64,000 nucleotides of DNA, from the NCBI GenBank assembly GCA_033964015.1, contig CM066916.1, forward strand, positions 18,352,405 to 18,416,404. Direction: 5' to 3'. Position numbers and translations under genes: made by a program. The stretch comes from Scolanthus callimorphus (Eukaryota; Cnidaria; Anthozoa; Actiniaria; Edwardsiidae). Positions within the stretch are counted from its first letter, which is position 1. Every line of letters begins with the position of its first letter. Of this stretch, positions 53,654 through 64,000 are shown one piece after another. The notes under the pieces are model-generated. The model did no database searches. It saw only the letters and a list, made by a program, of their open reading frames with translations, and was not told the origin of the DNA.

Positions 53654-55537
53654 GCGTAGAATTGTTCCAGTCTATTACAGTGATATTGTTAAGTCAGAGC
53701 TAAGAAACAGTGATAGAAGAGCTGCTAGATGCATAGAAAATTTGTTTTTTAAAGTTAAGAAATTACAAATGAAAATTATTTTAGGAAAATGCCAGACAGC
53801 TTTAAGAAAACACAAGAATAATGGAAAAACAATAACTGCTGGTCAATTGAAAAGACAAGGTACACTATATACACTAGTACATGCTGATGAATGGTATAAG
53901 TTTCTTAGAGCCTTGCGTGGTTCCCCTCCTTATTTTGAAAAGGCAAAGAAATATATATTTGCAATGATTCGACAACTTGGTCCTGCAACATTATTTTGTA
54001 GCTTTTCAGCAGCAGAAACTAAATGGAATCATTTACTGAAAATACTTGGGAAACTACTGGATGAAAAAGACTACAGTGAGGAAGAACTAAATGACATGTC
54101 ATGGAATGACAAAACCAGGCTTATTCAAAGTGACCCTGTAACATGCGCTCGGCATTTTGATTATTCAGTTCAACAATTCATTCGTAAGTTTCTTTGTAGA
54201 AACTGTGTTTCTATGAGACGCTCAACCCGTGATGTTGTATTTATTGATACAAACCCACCAGACCAGAGAATAAATCTTTTAAAACCTATCCAACAAATAG
54301 AAGAACTAGAGGATGAGTCTGAAGACATTGAAGTTGGTGGATTAATTAAAAGATATACTCAAAGACCTCTCAGTTTAGAAGATATTACATTGGCTGATTG
54401 GACAGCATGGTATGATACTTGAAATTTAAGATAAAGATAATTATGATGATGACTGTCTAATGGATGAACCTATGAAACCGACAAAAACTAAAGTAAAGAA
54501 ACGGCTGAAAGCACGAGTTATTAGAAGTGTTTGGTTTAGTAAAGATGTAGTTCCAGATAAACACTACAGAGAATTACTGATGCTTTTTACTCCTTGGAGA
54601 AATGAGCAAAAAGATATAGATGATTACCATCCCTAGGAGGACAGGTGTCAGGTGTTCAGAGAGCAGATCAATAATGAAAATGTATGCTCCCAGTAATGAG
54701 TTACTACAACATGCTTTACATGACATACACAATGTACAGTGTGAGGAGGATATGTGGGACACTCTAGCTCAAACACAATGCACACTGAAAGGACTGACAT
54801 CGAGGAAAGTATGCAACATCTACCTGTAGCCGAAAGTGAAATGACTGAAAACTATGATTTATCAGATGATCTGAAGCACAAACTGAGCAAACAATGATGA
54901 ACAATTAGCTTATTTCTACCACATTCTTCATCACGTTAAGACTAGTGATGATCCATTTTATTCTTTTCTCAGTGGTGGTGCAGGTGTTGGCAAATCACAC
55001 TTAACCAAAGCACTCTATCAAGCAGTTATTAAATATCTCAATTATAAAGCCAAAGAGGATTTTCATAAACAGAGGGCTATGCTCTTAGCTCCAACTGGTA
55101 AAGCTGCCTTTAACATTAAAGGGAATACCATTCATACAGGGCTTAGACTTAATACAATTAGAAACAAGCTTGGTGACTTAAAAATTGTATTTATTGATGA
55201 GATTTCAATGGTAGGAAATACTATGTTTAACATACAAATCAATAAAAGACTTCAGGATATAAAAGGGTCAATAAGGACTTTGTTGGAGTGAGTATTGTTT
55301 CCATAGGAGATTTGTTCCAGCTTCAACCTGTGTTTGATGGTTATGTTTTTGAAGATTCAGACTGTGACTATGGTCCTCTAGCTACAAATTTGTGGGAAAA
55401 GAATTTTCAAATGTATGAACTCAAGCAGATTATGAGGCAAAGAGATAGTCGTGACTTTGCTGAGATCTTGAATAGGTTGCGTGAAGGTAATCATACTGAT
55501 AATGACATCTTAAAACTCAAACAACAATGTCTTATTA
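53654..55537 (+). pseudogene. Helentron: Rep-type N-terminal domain and PIF1 helicase, first half
   Basis: The frame at 53654-54422 matches the Helitron-like N-terminal domain: RRIVPVYYSDIVKSELRNSD, LFFKVKKLQMKIIL, LRGSPPYFEKAKKYIFAMI, RQLGPATLFCSFSAAETKW, PVTCARHFDYSVQQF. After a break, LKARVIRSVWFSKDVVP and ELLMLFTPWRNEQKD (54500-54630) continue it. The PIF1 helicase starts near 54900: GGAGVGKSHLTKAL (Walker A), LLAPTGKAAFNIKGNTIHTG, IVFIDEISMVGN (Walker B), then VSIVSIGDLFQLQPVFDGY and LKQIMRQRDSRDFAEILNRL. It is cut at 55537 inside QQCLI by an insertion. The HxH nuclease part was not seen. Several stops and shifts are present. Confidence 0.8.
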
Positions 55538-55620
55538 GCGGAGCTCCTTAGCGGCCGAAGGCCGCAGAGCGGAGCACCATACCTAAGAAAAGAGCGTCCC
55601 AACGATGGCAAATGATATCA

Positions 55621-56055
55621 GGCGGGAATGGGCGCAAAGGGATACGACTGAATTTTGAACGTCGAGCGCGCGTGTGTGCTTCCTGAAGCCTGACGTCACA
55701 GGCCTGATATCCACAGGGTACCCGAAGTATCACAGGCGGGAATGGGCGCAAAGGGATACGACTGAATTTTGAACGTCGAGCGCGCGTGTGTGCTTCCTGA
55801 AGCCTGACGTCACAGGCGTGATATCCACAGGGTACCCAAAGTATCACAGGCGGGAACGGGCGCAAAGGGATACGACTGAATTTTGAACGTCGAGCGAGCG
55901 TGTGTGCTTCCTGAAGCCTGACGTCACAGGCGTGATATCCACAGGGTACCCAAAGTATCACAGGCGGGAACGGGCGCAAGGGGATACGACTGAATGTTGA
56001 ACGTCGAGCGAGCGTGTGTGCTTCCTGAAGCCTGACGTCACAGGCGTGACGTCAC
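55621..56055. repeat. 114-bp tandem repeat, about 3.8 copies
   Basis: GGCGGGAAYGGGCGCAA recurs at 55621, 55735, 55849 and 55963, an exact period of 114. Each unit holds CTGACGTCACAGGCGTGAT. Because 114 is a multiple of three, the minus strand stays open and looks like a protein of 38-residue repeats; I do not regard it as coding. Confidence 0.9.
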
Positions 56056-56286
56056 AACATGCGCCGCCGGTCGAGTGACGTTTTTTTTTAGACGGGGGGA
56101 GGGGTGATTTGTCGGGGTGGCGCCGCCGGTCGAGTGACGGGGGGAGGGAGGGGTGAGTTGTCGTGGCCGGCGGGATAGGAGGTTGCTCAATATTGGTGAA
56201 TTATTCTCGAGCAATCTGCTTTTGATCGAAACCATTCTTCCAAGCGACTGCAGAACTGTTCTACTGAAAAGTATGTTTACAAAAAG

Positions 56287-56440
56287 CCAGGGACTACGAG
56301 TGTCTGAAGGAATTTCCTGTTATCTGACAAGAAGGCTTAAACTTTTCAGCGCAAATCCCTATGGGCCAGGGACTACGAGTGTCTGAAGAAATTTCCTGTT
56401 CTGACAAGAAGGCTTAAACTTTTTAGCGCAAATCCTGCTA
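56287..56440. repeat. 79-bp direct duplication
   Basis: CCAGGGACTACGAGTGTCTG starts at 56287 and 56366, with the next 60 bases alike (aatttcctgtt, tgacaagaaggcttaaact). The second copy lacks four bases. Confidence 0.8.
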
Positions 56441-57477
56441 TTGCGGCAGAGATTGTTTATTCGCCCTTTCTTTCACAAAACAGTGGAATTTATAATGGTA
56501 CAGAATTTTGTCGAAAGGTAAAAGTAACTGCGAGTAGACGCTACATTTGTACATTACGGCAGTAGCGTGAGTCAAGAAGGTCATACTTTGAGAATTAATT
56601 TGTTTGGAGAGTTAATGGCGGCAAGTCGTTAAAACAATTCGATTCGTGGATCAAAGTCACTGCTGGATAAGAGCACTGTTTATAGGGAGATGGCAGGACA
56701 TTCACAAGTTCCGAACAGATTTACATTCAGGTTATTCCTACACGGGGGAAAAGCTACTCAGGATGAAGGTAAAATTCCTAAAATTCGCTGTTTCTTTTTT
56801 CGAGCATGTCGACTTTTCTTGAATCTGAGTGATAGGTCACGAGCCTAGTAACAACTCAACGTGTTTAGCTTATATGCGACCCTAACTAAAGATCTCTAGA
56901 ATTCTATTATTAGTCCTTTAAGAACGACTTAGTCGTGTTTTCTAACAACGAAGGCTAATTAAGCCTTCTCAGCTTTTTGCAAACGAGATATAAAAACACT
57001 CCCAAAATCGACACAAGGAAAATCTAAGGCAAAAGTGCTGCAACCGGAAACTGGTTAATGGTATTGGAGTCTTGGTGATCACCTTAGTACCTTGGACTTC
57101 CAAGCGGCAAGATATTGACTGATGGTACTGAAAAATTATTTTCTAGCAAAAAAATATGGTATTACAGTAAATTTAATTCTGTTGAATTGGCTCTAAACAC
57201 TTGACTTTCAACATGCATGGACTGTGTAATTTACTACCAAATGGCAGTGCCAGTAGTAACAATAGGAAAACAAATGAATTAATGTATTTAGTATAGTACA
57301 TGTTGTTTGCTAGAATTTCATTCACTATTTACAAAGTCATTGTGATTAGTAGAAGTATGCCCATTCCCTGTGGAAAACCAAATTATGTTATACACTGTAC
57401 AAACAGGGTTTTATTTAGATTAAAATACCAATTGGTCATTGAGACAGTAAAATTTAACACCGAATTTTTCCATATGA
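56441..57477. other. non-coding interior of the insertion
   Basis: No gene or clear repeat boundary was found. Confidence 0.35.
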
Positions 57478-58880
57478 CATACTTTGTGTCTAAAATTTTT
57501 TGTACCTTTGGACAATTCCAGAAAATATATGTACCCCGGGGATGGCCAGCATTTGGAAATTCTGAATGGGAGGGGGGTTTTCAAGCTCAGAAATTCTGGA
57601 TGCATGGGGAGGGAGGGCGGGGGGGGGGGGGGGGGGGGGGGGATGGTCAAAACCTAGTGCCGCCTGTGGTGGGGGTACATATATTTTCTGGAATTGCCCA
57701 TGATGGGTTATCAGGCAGTGTATCCATGGGGATTGAAAATTTTGTATTTTTCCCTCTTGGTCTATATGGCATACTTTGTGTCTAAAAATTTTTGTGCCTT
57801 TGGACAATTCCAGAAAATATATGTACCCCGGAGATGGCCAGCATTTGGAAATTCTGAATGGGAGGGGGGTTTTCAAGCTCAGAATTCTGCCTGCATGGGT
57901 TTTTTTTGAAGCTGGAAGCTATTATAGGTTAACCTCTCAGGAATTCTATATGCATGGGTGTGGGGGTAAGCCATTTTGGAAATTCTGGATGCATGGGGAG
58001 GGAGGGCAGGGGGGATGGTCAAAACCTAGTGCCGCCTGTGGTGGGGGTACATATATTTTCTGGAATTGCCCATGATGGGTTATCAGGCAGTGTATCCATG
58101 GGATTGAAAATTTTGTATTTTTCCCTCTTGGTCCATATGGCATACTTTGTGTCTAAAAATTTTTGTGCCTTTGGACAATTCCAGAAAATATATGTACCCG
58201 GGGATGGCCAGCATTTGGAAATTCTGAATGAGAGGGGGGTTTTCAAGCTCGGAATTCTGCCTGCATGGTTTTTTTTAAGCTGGAGCTATTGTAGGTTAAC
58301 CTCTCAGGAATTCTATATGCATGGAGGTGGGGGTAAGCCATTTTGGAAATTCTGGATGCATGGGGAGGGGGGGGGGGGGGGATGGTCAAAACCTAGTGCC
58401 GCCTGTGGTGGGGGTACATATATTTTCTGGAATTGCCCATTATGGGTTATCAGGCAGTGTATCCATGGGGATTGAAAATTTTGTATTTTTCCCTCTTGGT
58501 CCATATGGCATACTTTGTGTCTAAAAATTTTTGTGCCTTTGGACAATTCCAGAAAATATATGTACCCCGGGGATGGCCAGCATTTGGAAATTCTGAATGA
58601 GAGGGGGGTTTTCAAGCTCGGAATTCTGCCTGCATGTTTTTTTTTTTGAAGCTGGAAGCTATTGTAGGTTAACCTCTCAGGAATTCTATATGCATGGGGG
58701 TGGGGGTAAGCCATTTTGGAAATTCTGGATGCATGGGGAGGGGGGGGGGGGGGGGGGGGGAATGGTCAAAACCTAGTGCCGCCCGTGGTGGGGGTACATA
58801 TATTTTCTGGAATTGCCCATGATGGGTTATCAGGCAGTGTATAATCCATGGGGATTGAAAATTTTGTATTTTCCCTCTTG
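57478..58880. repeat. four tandem copies of a 290-370-bp MITE-derived unit
   Basis: GACAATTCCAGAAAATATAT recurs at 57511, 57803, 58174 and 58542 (periods 292, 371, 368). Each unit ends with the inverse (ATATATTTTCTGGAATTGCC), so every unit is a MITE of the family seen at 6533, and copies are joined by a constant spacer 'atggcatactttgtgtctaaaa'. G runs of variable length lie in each unit. Copy one lacks an internal segment of about 75 bp. Confidence 0.8.
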
Positions 58881-59624
58881 GTCGTATAATGGTTTCCGTT
58901 GTGCTTTTGATAAAGAATTATCCAACTTCACTATTGCTTGGCTTGGATCTATTGTTCAAACTAGCATCTAAATAACACAGTATAGAGCCCTTGATGGAAA
59001 TCCGCTGACTCAATATGGTGTAGCCGGCCCATAGTGCAGTGACTACCCATGGAGGGGACTCAGAGCGATGGGCACAGAAAGAAGTACGTTAGAGAATGTT
59101 GGAAAGGTTTCCATTTCTCTTTGATAATTTTTAATTTAAGAACACACATTGAGAATTACAAAGTTACTCAAAGTAGTAAAATCTTACATATTCCATGCTT
59201 TGCCAAATGGTATACTTCAGTCTAAAATTTACCCCTATGTGTTTATCAGGCAAACCCTAGACTTGCTCAAAGTCAACCTTTCATAGGATACAAGCAAGCA
59301 AAAATTTGAAGGACTTTGAGGAAGTCTAGGCATAACCCATGGGGATTGAAAAATGTTTCTTTCATTGTCAGTGGTATATTGGTTTCCATTTGTGTTTGAC
59401 ATAATTTTCAATGCTTTAGATAACAATTTTACCGTCTTCGCTATTGCTTGACTTGTATCTGTAGTACAAACTAGCATCTAAGGCTACATTCCATTTATAT
59501 TGGGTGGGGGGGGGGGGGGGGGTGTGCAGGTGAAATTCTTAGGGGATACACACATATTTCCGACGAATGAGGAGGATGCACCTAACTTGTTCTAAGTTCT
59601 GTTACATTTCGGGGGGGGGGGGGT
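58881..59624. repeat. diverged duplicated spacer
   Basis: Segments near 58900-58970 and 59390-59470 share 'cactattgcttg.cttg.atct' and 'aaactagcatcta', an old internal duplication. A G run of about 19 lies at 59503-59521 and another at 59611-59623. No gene. Confidence 0.5.
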
Positions 59625-61252
59625 TCAAAGCTGTAAGCTAGTTTAACCTCTCAGGCATTCTATGCATTCTATATGCATGGGGTAACACATTCTGTATGCA
59701 TAGGGGTAACACATTTGGAAATACTGGATGCACGGGGGTCAACAACTAGTGTTGCCCATCCCCAGGGCAATATATTTCTGGAAATACCCATTATTAATAT
59801 CAGTGGGATTGGTGATTGGGAGCTCCGCTTTTAGGCAGTGCCTAAATCTATATATTACATCAAATGACTTGGCAAGCACCCACAACACTCCGCATCTATT
59901 TATCCAAAATAAAAAAGTGGAAGAATTCAACATGGAAGCTTTCAATTCATCACCTCATGATAAGTTTGCAATTACCGCTGTAGATAGTGTGATAGGAGCA
60001 CAGTCTAAGCAGGTGAAAGAAAAAAATCCTAAGTAAAGTCCCTGATGATCCTCGAAAAACAATGCAATTGTCCAAAATATTATATGTTGCCATAAATGGT
60101 AGAACAGAAGTGTCTCAAAATATAAGAATAGACGATGGCCTAACAAATGGTGCTGGGAATGTTGTCAAGCTAGCTCAACTTTACAATCCTCCAAATCCTG
60201 ATGGTATTATATGGGCTCAGTTTGATCATCCACATGTTGGTCAGAAAAACAAGACATGAAAATAGAAATGTGTACAATCCTAATATTGAAAACACATGGA
60301 CTCCAAATATGCCAGTTGTTACCCAGTTTAATGTTCCCGTAATAATGCTAAATCTAAAATTGCCAGAAAGCAATTTCCCATTAGGCCATCTGCTGGAAAG
60401 ACTATACACCGGTCCCAAGGTGACACAGAGACAAATATTGTTGTTGATTTCTCTACTAAACGCACTATTCCCCACATCCACTATGTAGGAATGAGTAGAG
60501 TCACTACACTTGATGGGTTGCACATAAAAAAAACCTTAATGAAAAACAAATAAGTGTCAGTAATAAAGTTATGGTAGAGATGGAAAGACTGCGTTCTGTT
60601 GCACAATTGAAACCTAATTTAAGAGAATTTTCTAGTATCAGTAGCAATACATGCATCAAAGTTCAATTTTTAAATGTAAGATCATTTCACAAACATATGC
60701 TTGATGTCCAAAGAGATATGACCTTTCACTCTCCCGATATTATCTTTATCGTTGAGAGTAGACTGACACCCATTGAAAATTATAGAATAGAATCGTATCA
60801 TATATACAAAAATGATGCACCAGCACCTGCCTCAGGTGAAAGGCCTTACTATGGAACAGTTCTTTACACACGAAACAGTTATGAAGCATTTCCAGGATAT
60901 CCCACTCACACAATCAGAATGGAGTAGAAATGACTGTCTACCAAACTTTAGAGTGCCCAGTGTTTCTATTGCTGCTCTTTATAGATCATCTCAAATAGCA
61001 CTCACTCAGCTTTATGATGCTCTTAGGTCACTTCATGCTCACTTACCTGCAGATGCTTGGCATGTTATTTTAGGTGATTTCAATGTTAATTTTGACAAGG
61101 AACAAGAATGCAGAGGTCGTTTGAATGTTGTCTTTATTAGGCTATAAACAACACATTACTGAGTATACAACAGATAACAGAACCATTATATACCACATTT
61201 ACACAAACATTAGTCAATCCTGCATAAGAACAGGTGTCCTTGAGACTTATTA
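59625..61252 (+). repeat. 1.63-kb tandem duplication, copy 1
   Basis: Starts TCAAAGCTGTAAGCTAG and ends GAGACTTATTA. It carries the last MITE piece, the right end of the insertion and the 3' part of the Helentron gene. It differs from copy 2 mainly by single-base length changes in homopolymers. Confidence 0.9.
59858..61147 (+). pseudogene. Helentron 3' part, copy 1: helicase C-terminus and EEP endonuclease
   Basis: Continues the helicase after the insertion (NDLASTHNTPHLFIQNKKVE), then LYVAINGRTEVSQNIRIDDG, NVVKLAQLYNPPNPDGIIWA, a helicase motif block near 60380-60520 (GKTIHRSQGDTE in another phase; HYVGMSRVTTLDG). The EEP endonuclease domain follows in phase from 60571: VQFLNVRSFHKHMLDVQRDM, PDIIFIVESRLTP and HVILGDFNVNF. 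It is cut after LETYY by the duplication border at 61252. PIF1 joined to a C-terminal EEP domain defines Helentrons. Several homopolymer shifts are present. Confidence 0.82.
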
Positions 61253-62877
61253 TCAAAGCTGTAAGCTAGTTTAACCTCTCAGGCATTCTATGCATTCTAT
61301 ATGCATGGGGTAACACATTCTGTATGCATAGGGGTAACACATTTTGGAAATACTGGATGCACGGGGGTCAACAACTAGTGTTGCCCATCCCCAGGGCACA
61401 TATATTTTCTGGAAATACCCATTATTAATATCAGTGGGATTGGTGATTGGGAGCTCCGCTTTTAGGCAGTGCTAAATCTATATATTACATCAAATGACTT
61501 GGCAAGCACCCACAACACTCCGCATCTATTTATCCAAAATAAAAAAGTGGAAGAATTCAACATGGAAGCTTTCAATCATCACCTCATGATAAGTTTGCAA
61601 TTACCGCTGTAGATAGTGTGATAGGAGCACAGTCTAAGCAGGTGAAAGAAAAAATCCTAAGTAAAGTACTGATGATCCTCGAAAAACAATGCAATTGTCC
61701 AAAATATTATATGTTGCCATAAATGGTAGAACAGAAGTGTCTCAAAATATAAGAATAGACGATGGCCTAACAAATGGTGCTGGGAATGTTGTCAAGCTAG
61801 CTCAACTTTACAATCCTCCAAATCCTGATGGTATTATATGGGCTCAGTTGATCATCCACATGTTGGTCAGAAAACAAGACATGAAAATAGAAATGTGTAC
61901 AATCCTAATATTGAAAACACATGGACTCCAAATATGCCAGTTGTTACCCAGTTGAATGTTTCCCGTAATAATGCTAAAATCTAAAATTGCCAGAAAGCAA
62001 TTTCCCATTAGGCCATCTGCTGGAAAGACTATACACCGGTCCCAAGGTGACACAGAGACAAATATTGTTGTTGATTTCTCTACTAAACGCACTATTCCCC
62101 ACATCCACTATGTAGGAATGAGTAGAGTCACTACACTTGATGGGTGCACATAAAAAAACCTTAATGAAAAACAAATAAGTGTCAGTAATAAAGTTATGGT
62201 AGAGATGGAAAGACTGCGTTCTGTTGCACAATTGAAACCTAATTTAAGAGAATTTTCTAGTATCAGTAGCAATACATGCATCAAAGTTCAATTTTTAAAT
62301 GTAAGATCATTTCACAAACATATGCTTGATGTCCAAAGAGATATGACCTTTCACTTTCCCGATATTATCTTTATCGTTGAGAGTAGACTGACACCCATTG
62401 AAAATTATAGAATAGAATCGTATCATATATACAAAAATGATGCACCAGCACCTGCCTCAGGTGAAAGGCCTTACTATGGAACAGTTCTTTACACACGAAA
62501 ACAGTTATGAAGCATTTCCAGGATATCCCCACTCACACAATCAGAATGGAGTAGAAATGACTGTCTACCAAACTTTAGAGTGCCCAGTGTTTATATTGCT
62601 GCTCTTTATAGATCATCTCAAATAGCACTCACTCAGCTTTATGATCCTCTTAGGTCACTTCATGCTCACTTACCTGCAGATGCTTGGCATGTTATTTTAG
62701 GTGATTCAATGTTAATTTTGACAAGGAACAAGAATGCAGAGGTCGTTTGAATGTTGTCTTTATTAGGCTATAAACAACACATTACTGAGTATACAACAGA
62801 TAACAGAACCATTATATACACATTTACACAAACATAGTCAATCCTGCATAAGAAACAGGTGTCCTTGAGACTTATTA
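61253..62877 (+). repeat. 1.63-kb tandem duplication, copy 2
   Basis: Repeats copy 1 from TCAAAGCTGTAAGCTAG with the same order. Small differences: a few substitutions (for example cactctcccg versus cactttcccg) and many one-base indels. Confidence 0.9.
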
Positions 62878-62943
62878 CACTGATCATAAATCTATTTGGA
62901 TCTCCCTCCCTAAGGATTTAAATATTCCAATTTGCCCAGACTA
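61486..62943 (+). pseudogene. Helentron 3' part, copy 2: helicase C-terminus and complete EEP end
   Basis: Same domains as copy 1, in shifted frames: 61689-61955 (LYVAINGRTEVSQNI), 61956-62153 (GKTIHRSQGDTETNIVVDF, HYVGMSRVTTLDG), 62196-62510 (EEP start) and on to HVILGDFN. This copy continues past the duplication border into YYTDHKSIWISLPKDLNIP (62874-62940) and a TAA at 62941-62943. It supplies the Asp-His pair that ends EEP folds. So copy 2 has the native 3' end of the gene, and copy 1 is the inserted or artefactual extra. Confidence 0.82.
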
Positions 62944-63637
62944 ATAAAACCACATACGATGCCAAAATGTAGCTACCGCAGTTGCAATGTTTCTACATAA
63001 TGAATGCATTGCCTACTATTTCGAATGCCTACAGTAAAATTTGAATGCCAGGGGAGGGGTGGGGGGAAGTCACAACTACTATTTATAATTAGGTAAGTCT
63101 CTTACAGAGGGTAGAGGGGGTGTATTTTATTGTATTGTATTTTTAGTGATCCCCTTTTTATATCTAAATATATTTTGTTTATTTTTTCCTTTCTTCCAGG
63201 CTCTACTTAGCAGTGGAATAAAAGTACCCATATCTATGTACAATGCAAGTGTAAAGATCTCATTATACTTCTAGCAAGTGTGTTTACTTGAATGTTGACT
63301 TCAGTAAGCGAAAAACAAAATGTCAAGTATTTAAAAAGCTACAGTTTAAGGGACAATGGCAATTCATCTTCTCAACAAGCTCCATCAGTTAAGCTCAAGT
63401 GATCGCTTCTTACTGGCATTGGTAAATGGATCACCTCTCAGCACGTGCGACGTCAGATAAAATTAACATCAACTGCACTTTAACTCTACCTGGAACAACC
63501 ATTCTACAATGAAAACTCGGTATCAGAAAATAGTCGTTTACAACACAAGAGCTTCTAAAATACAACAAGCCAACATAATCAACCACTTGTACAAATACAT
63601 CAAGATGAAATGTGTTTATGACAACAATTTACTAGTG
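62944..63637. other. Helentron 3' flank
   Basis: No gene. A short G-rich segment lies at 63050-63070. A Helentron 3' hairpin was looked for but not placed with confidence. Confidence 0.35.
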
Positions 63638-64000
63638 CAACTATTATCAGAGACCCAAGGAATCCAATGGATACGATGGTTGTATTACGGTGATCCTCCT
63701 ATTATCAGAGGTCCAAGGAATCTAGTGGATACTTGTATTATGGTTGTATTATGGAAATCCTCCTATTATGAGAGGTCCAAGGAATCCAGTGGATACCTGT
63801 ATTATGGTTATATTACGGTGATCCTCCTATATCAGAGGTCCAAGGAATCCAGTGGATACTTGTATTATGGTTGTATTATGGAAATCCTCCTATTATCAGA
63901 GGTCCAAGGAATCCAGTGGATACTTGTATTATGGTTGTATTATGGAAATCCTCCTATTATCAGAGGTCCAAGGAATCCTGTGGATACATCATATTATCAT
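63638..64000. repeat. minisatellite running off the window edge
   Basis: Units of about 58-66 bp, 'cctattatcagaggtccaag' then 'gaatccagtggatacttgta' then 'ttatggttgtattatgg', starting near 63650, 63708, 63772, 63833, 63899 and 63962. Unit length varies by insertion of a second 'tattatggttg'. The array continues past the end of the window. Confidence 0.85.

Larger units (their letters stand above)
55538..59854. mobile_element. 4.3-kb AGCGGAGCTCC-family insertion in the helicase gene
   Basis: Left end GCGGAGCTCCTTAGCGGCC, a GC hairpin, and right end AGCTCCGCTTTTAGGCAGTG followed by CCTAAATCTATATA, with TTA at 55535-55537 and 59855-59857. Removing it rejoins the helicase text (...CLI | TSNDLASTHNTPHLF). 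It contains a 114-bp array, a 79-bp duplication and the GACAATTCC MITE array. Direct repeats or homology of up to five bases at the borders leave the mechanism open. Confidence 0.7.

Noticed and set aside
55548..55979. 143-aa minus-strand frame made of 38-residue repeats
   Set aside because: It follows from the 114-bp tandem repeat having a length divisible by three; no start context, domain or splice sites support coding.
57300..58714. Several Gly/Pro/Trp-rich frames of 60-173 aa
   Set aside because: They cross the MITE-derived array and its G runs; repeated low-complexity text, no conserved protein feature.

Overview
This window is repeat-dense, AT-rich metazoan nuclear DNA. Spliced genes with GT-AG introns, BEL/Pao and Ty3/Gypsy retrotransposons, LINE fragments, MITEs and a Helentron-type Helitron (Rep/helicase plus endonuclease) all point to an invertebrate genome. 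The repertoire is most like a cnidarian, probably a stony coral. The taxon is my inference, since no marker gene is present. No tRNA, rRNA, CRISPR or bacterial-style operon was seen.

Layout. 0-5.4 kb: a LINE ORF1 relic (minus), a TA-flanked MITE, a decayed LINE reverse transcriptase and a foldback element. 5.4-9.4 kb: an eight-exon gene (plus) whose core resembles RAG1/Transib-type transposases, with an N-terminal coiled coil and a C-terminal SAP-like segment, facing a two-exon chromodomain gene (minus, 9.9-10.5 kb). 10.8-22 kb: mostly non-coding, with foldbacks, one small minus-strand gene at 14.66-15.1 kb, YY1-like repeated blocks and a possible bidirectional promoter near 21 kb. 22.1-30.8 kb: a 127/128-bp satellite built around a double CRE palindrome. 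A 1.5-kb TIR transposon and a complete BEL/Pao element are inserted in it, and both empty sites can be read from intact satellite units. 31-40.4 kb: a possible gene start, then a TIR element split by a young Ty3/Gypsy element whose Gag-Pol carries a MYND zinc finger and a textbook -1 frameshift site. 41-42.5 kb: a 5'-truncated LINE. 42.7-43.6 kb: a G-rich TIR element. 44-63 kb: pieces of a Helentron in the right order on the plus strand (DUF6570-like, Helitron N-terminal, PIF1 helicase, EEP endonuclease), broken by a second BEL/Pao element, by a 4.3-kb insertion with its own tandem arrays, and by a 1.6-kb tandem duplication of its 3' part. The last 400 bp are a minisatellite.

Most long genes here are mobile-element genes. 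Gag packages RNA and protease, RT, RNase H and integrase copy and insert it in the three LTR elements. The Helentron protein nicks, unwinds and copies single-stranded DNA. The host-like genes are the RAG1-like gene, the chromodomain gene and the small 147-aa gene.

Quality caveat: nearly every coding region is broken by single-base frameshifts, many at homopolymers. This includes the Gypsy element, whose LTRs differ at only one base. Either decay was very fast or the assembly holds long-read indel errors. I describe the breaks and do not repair them.
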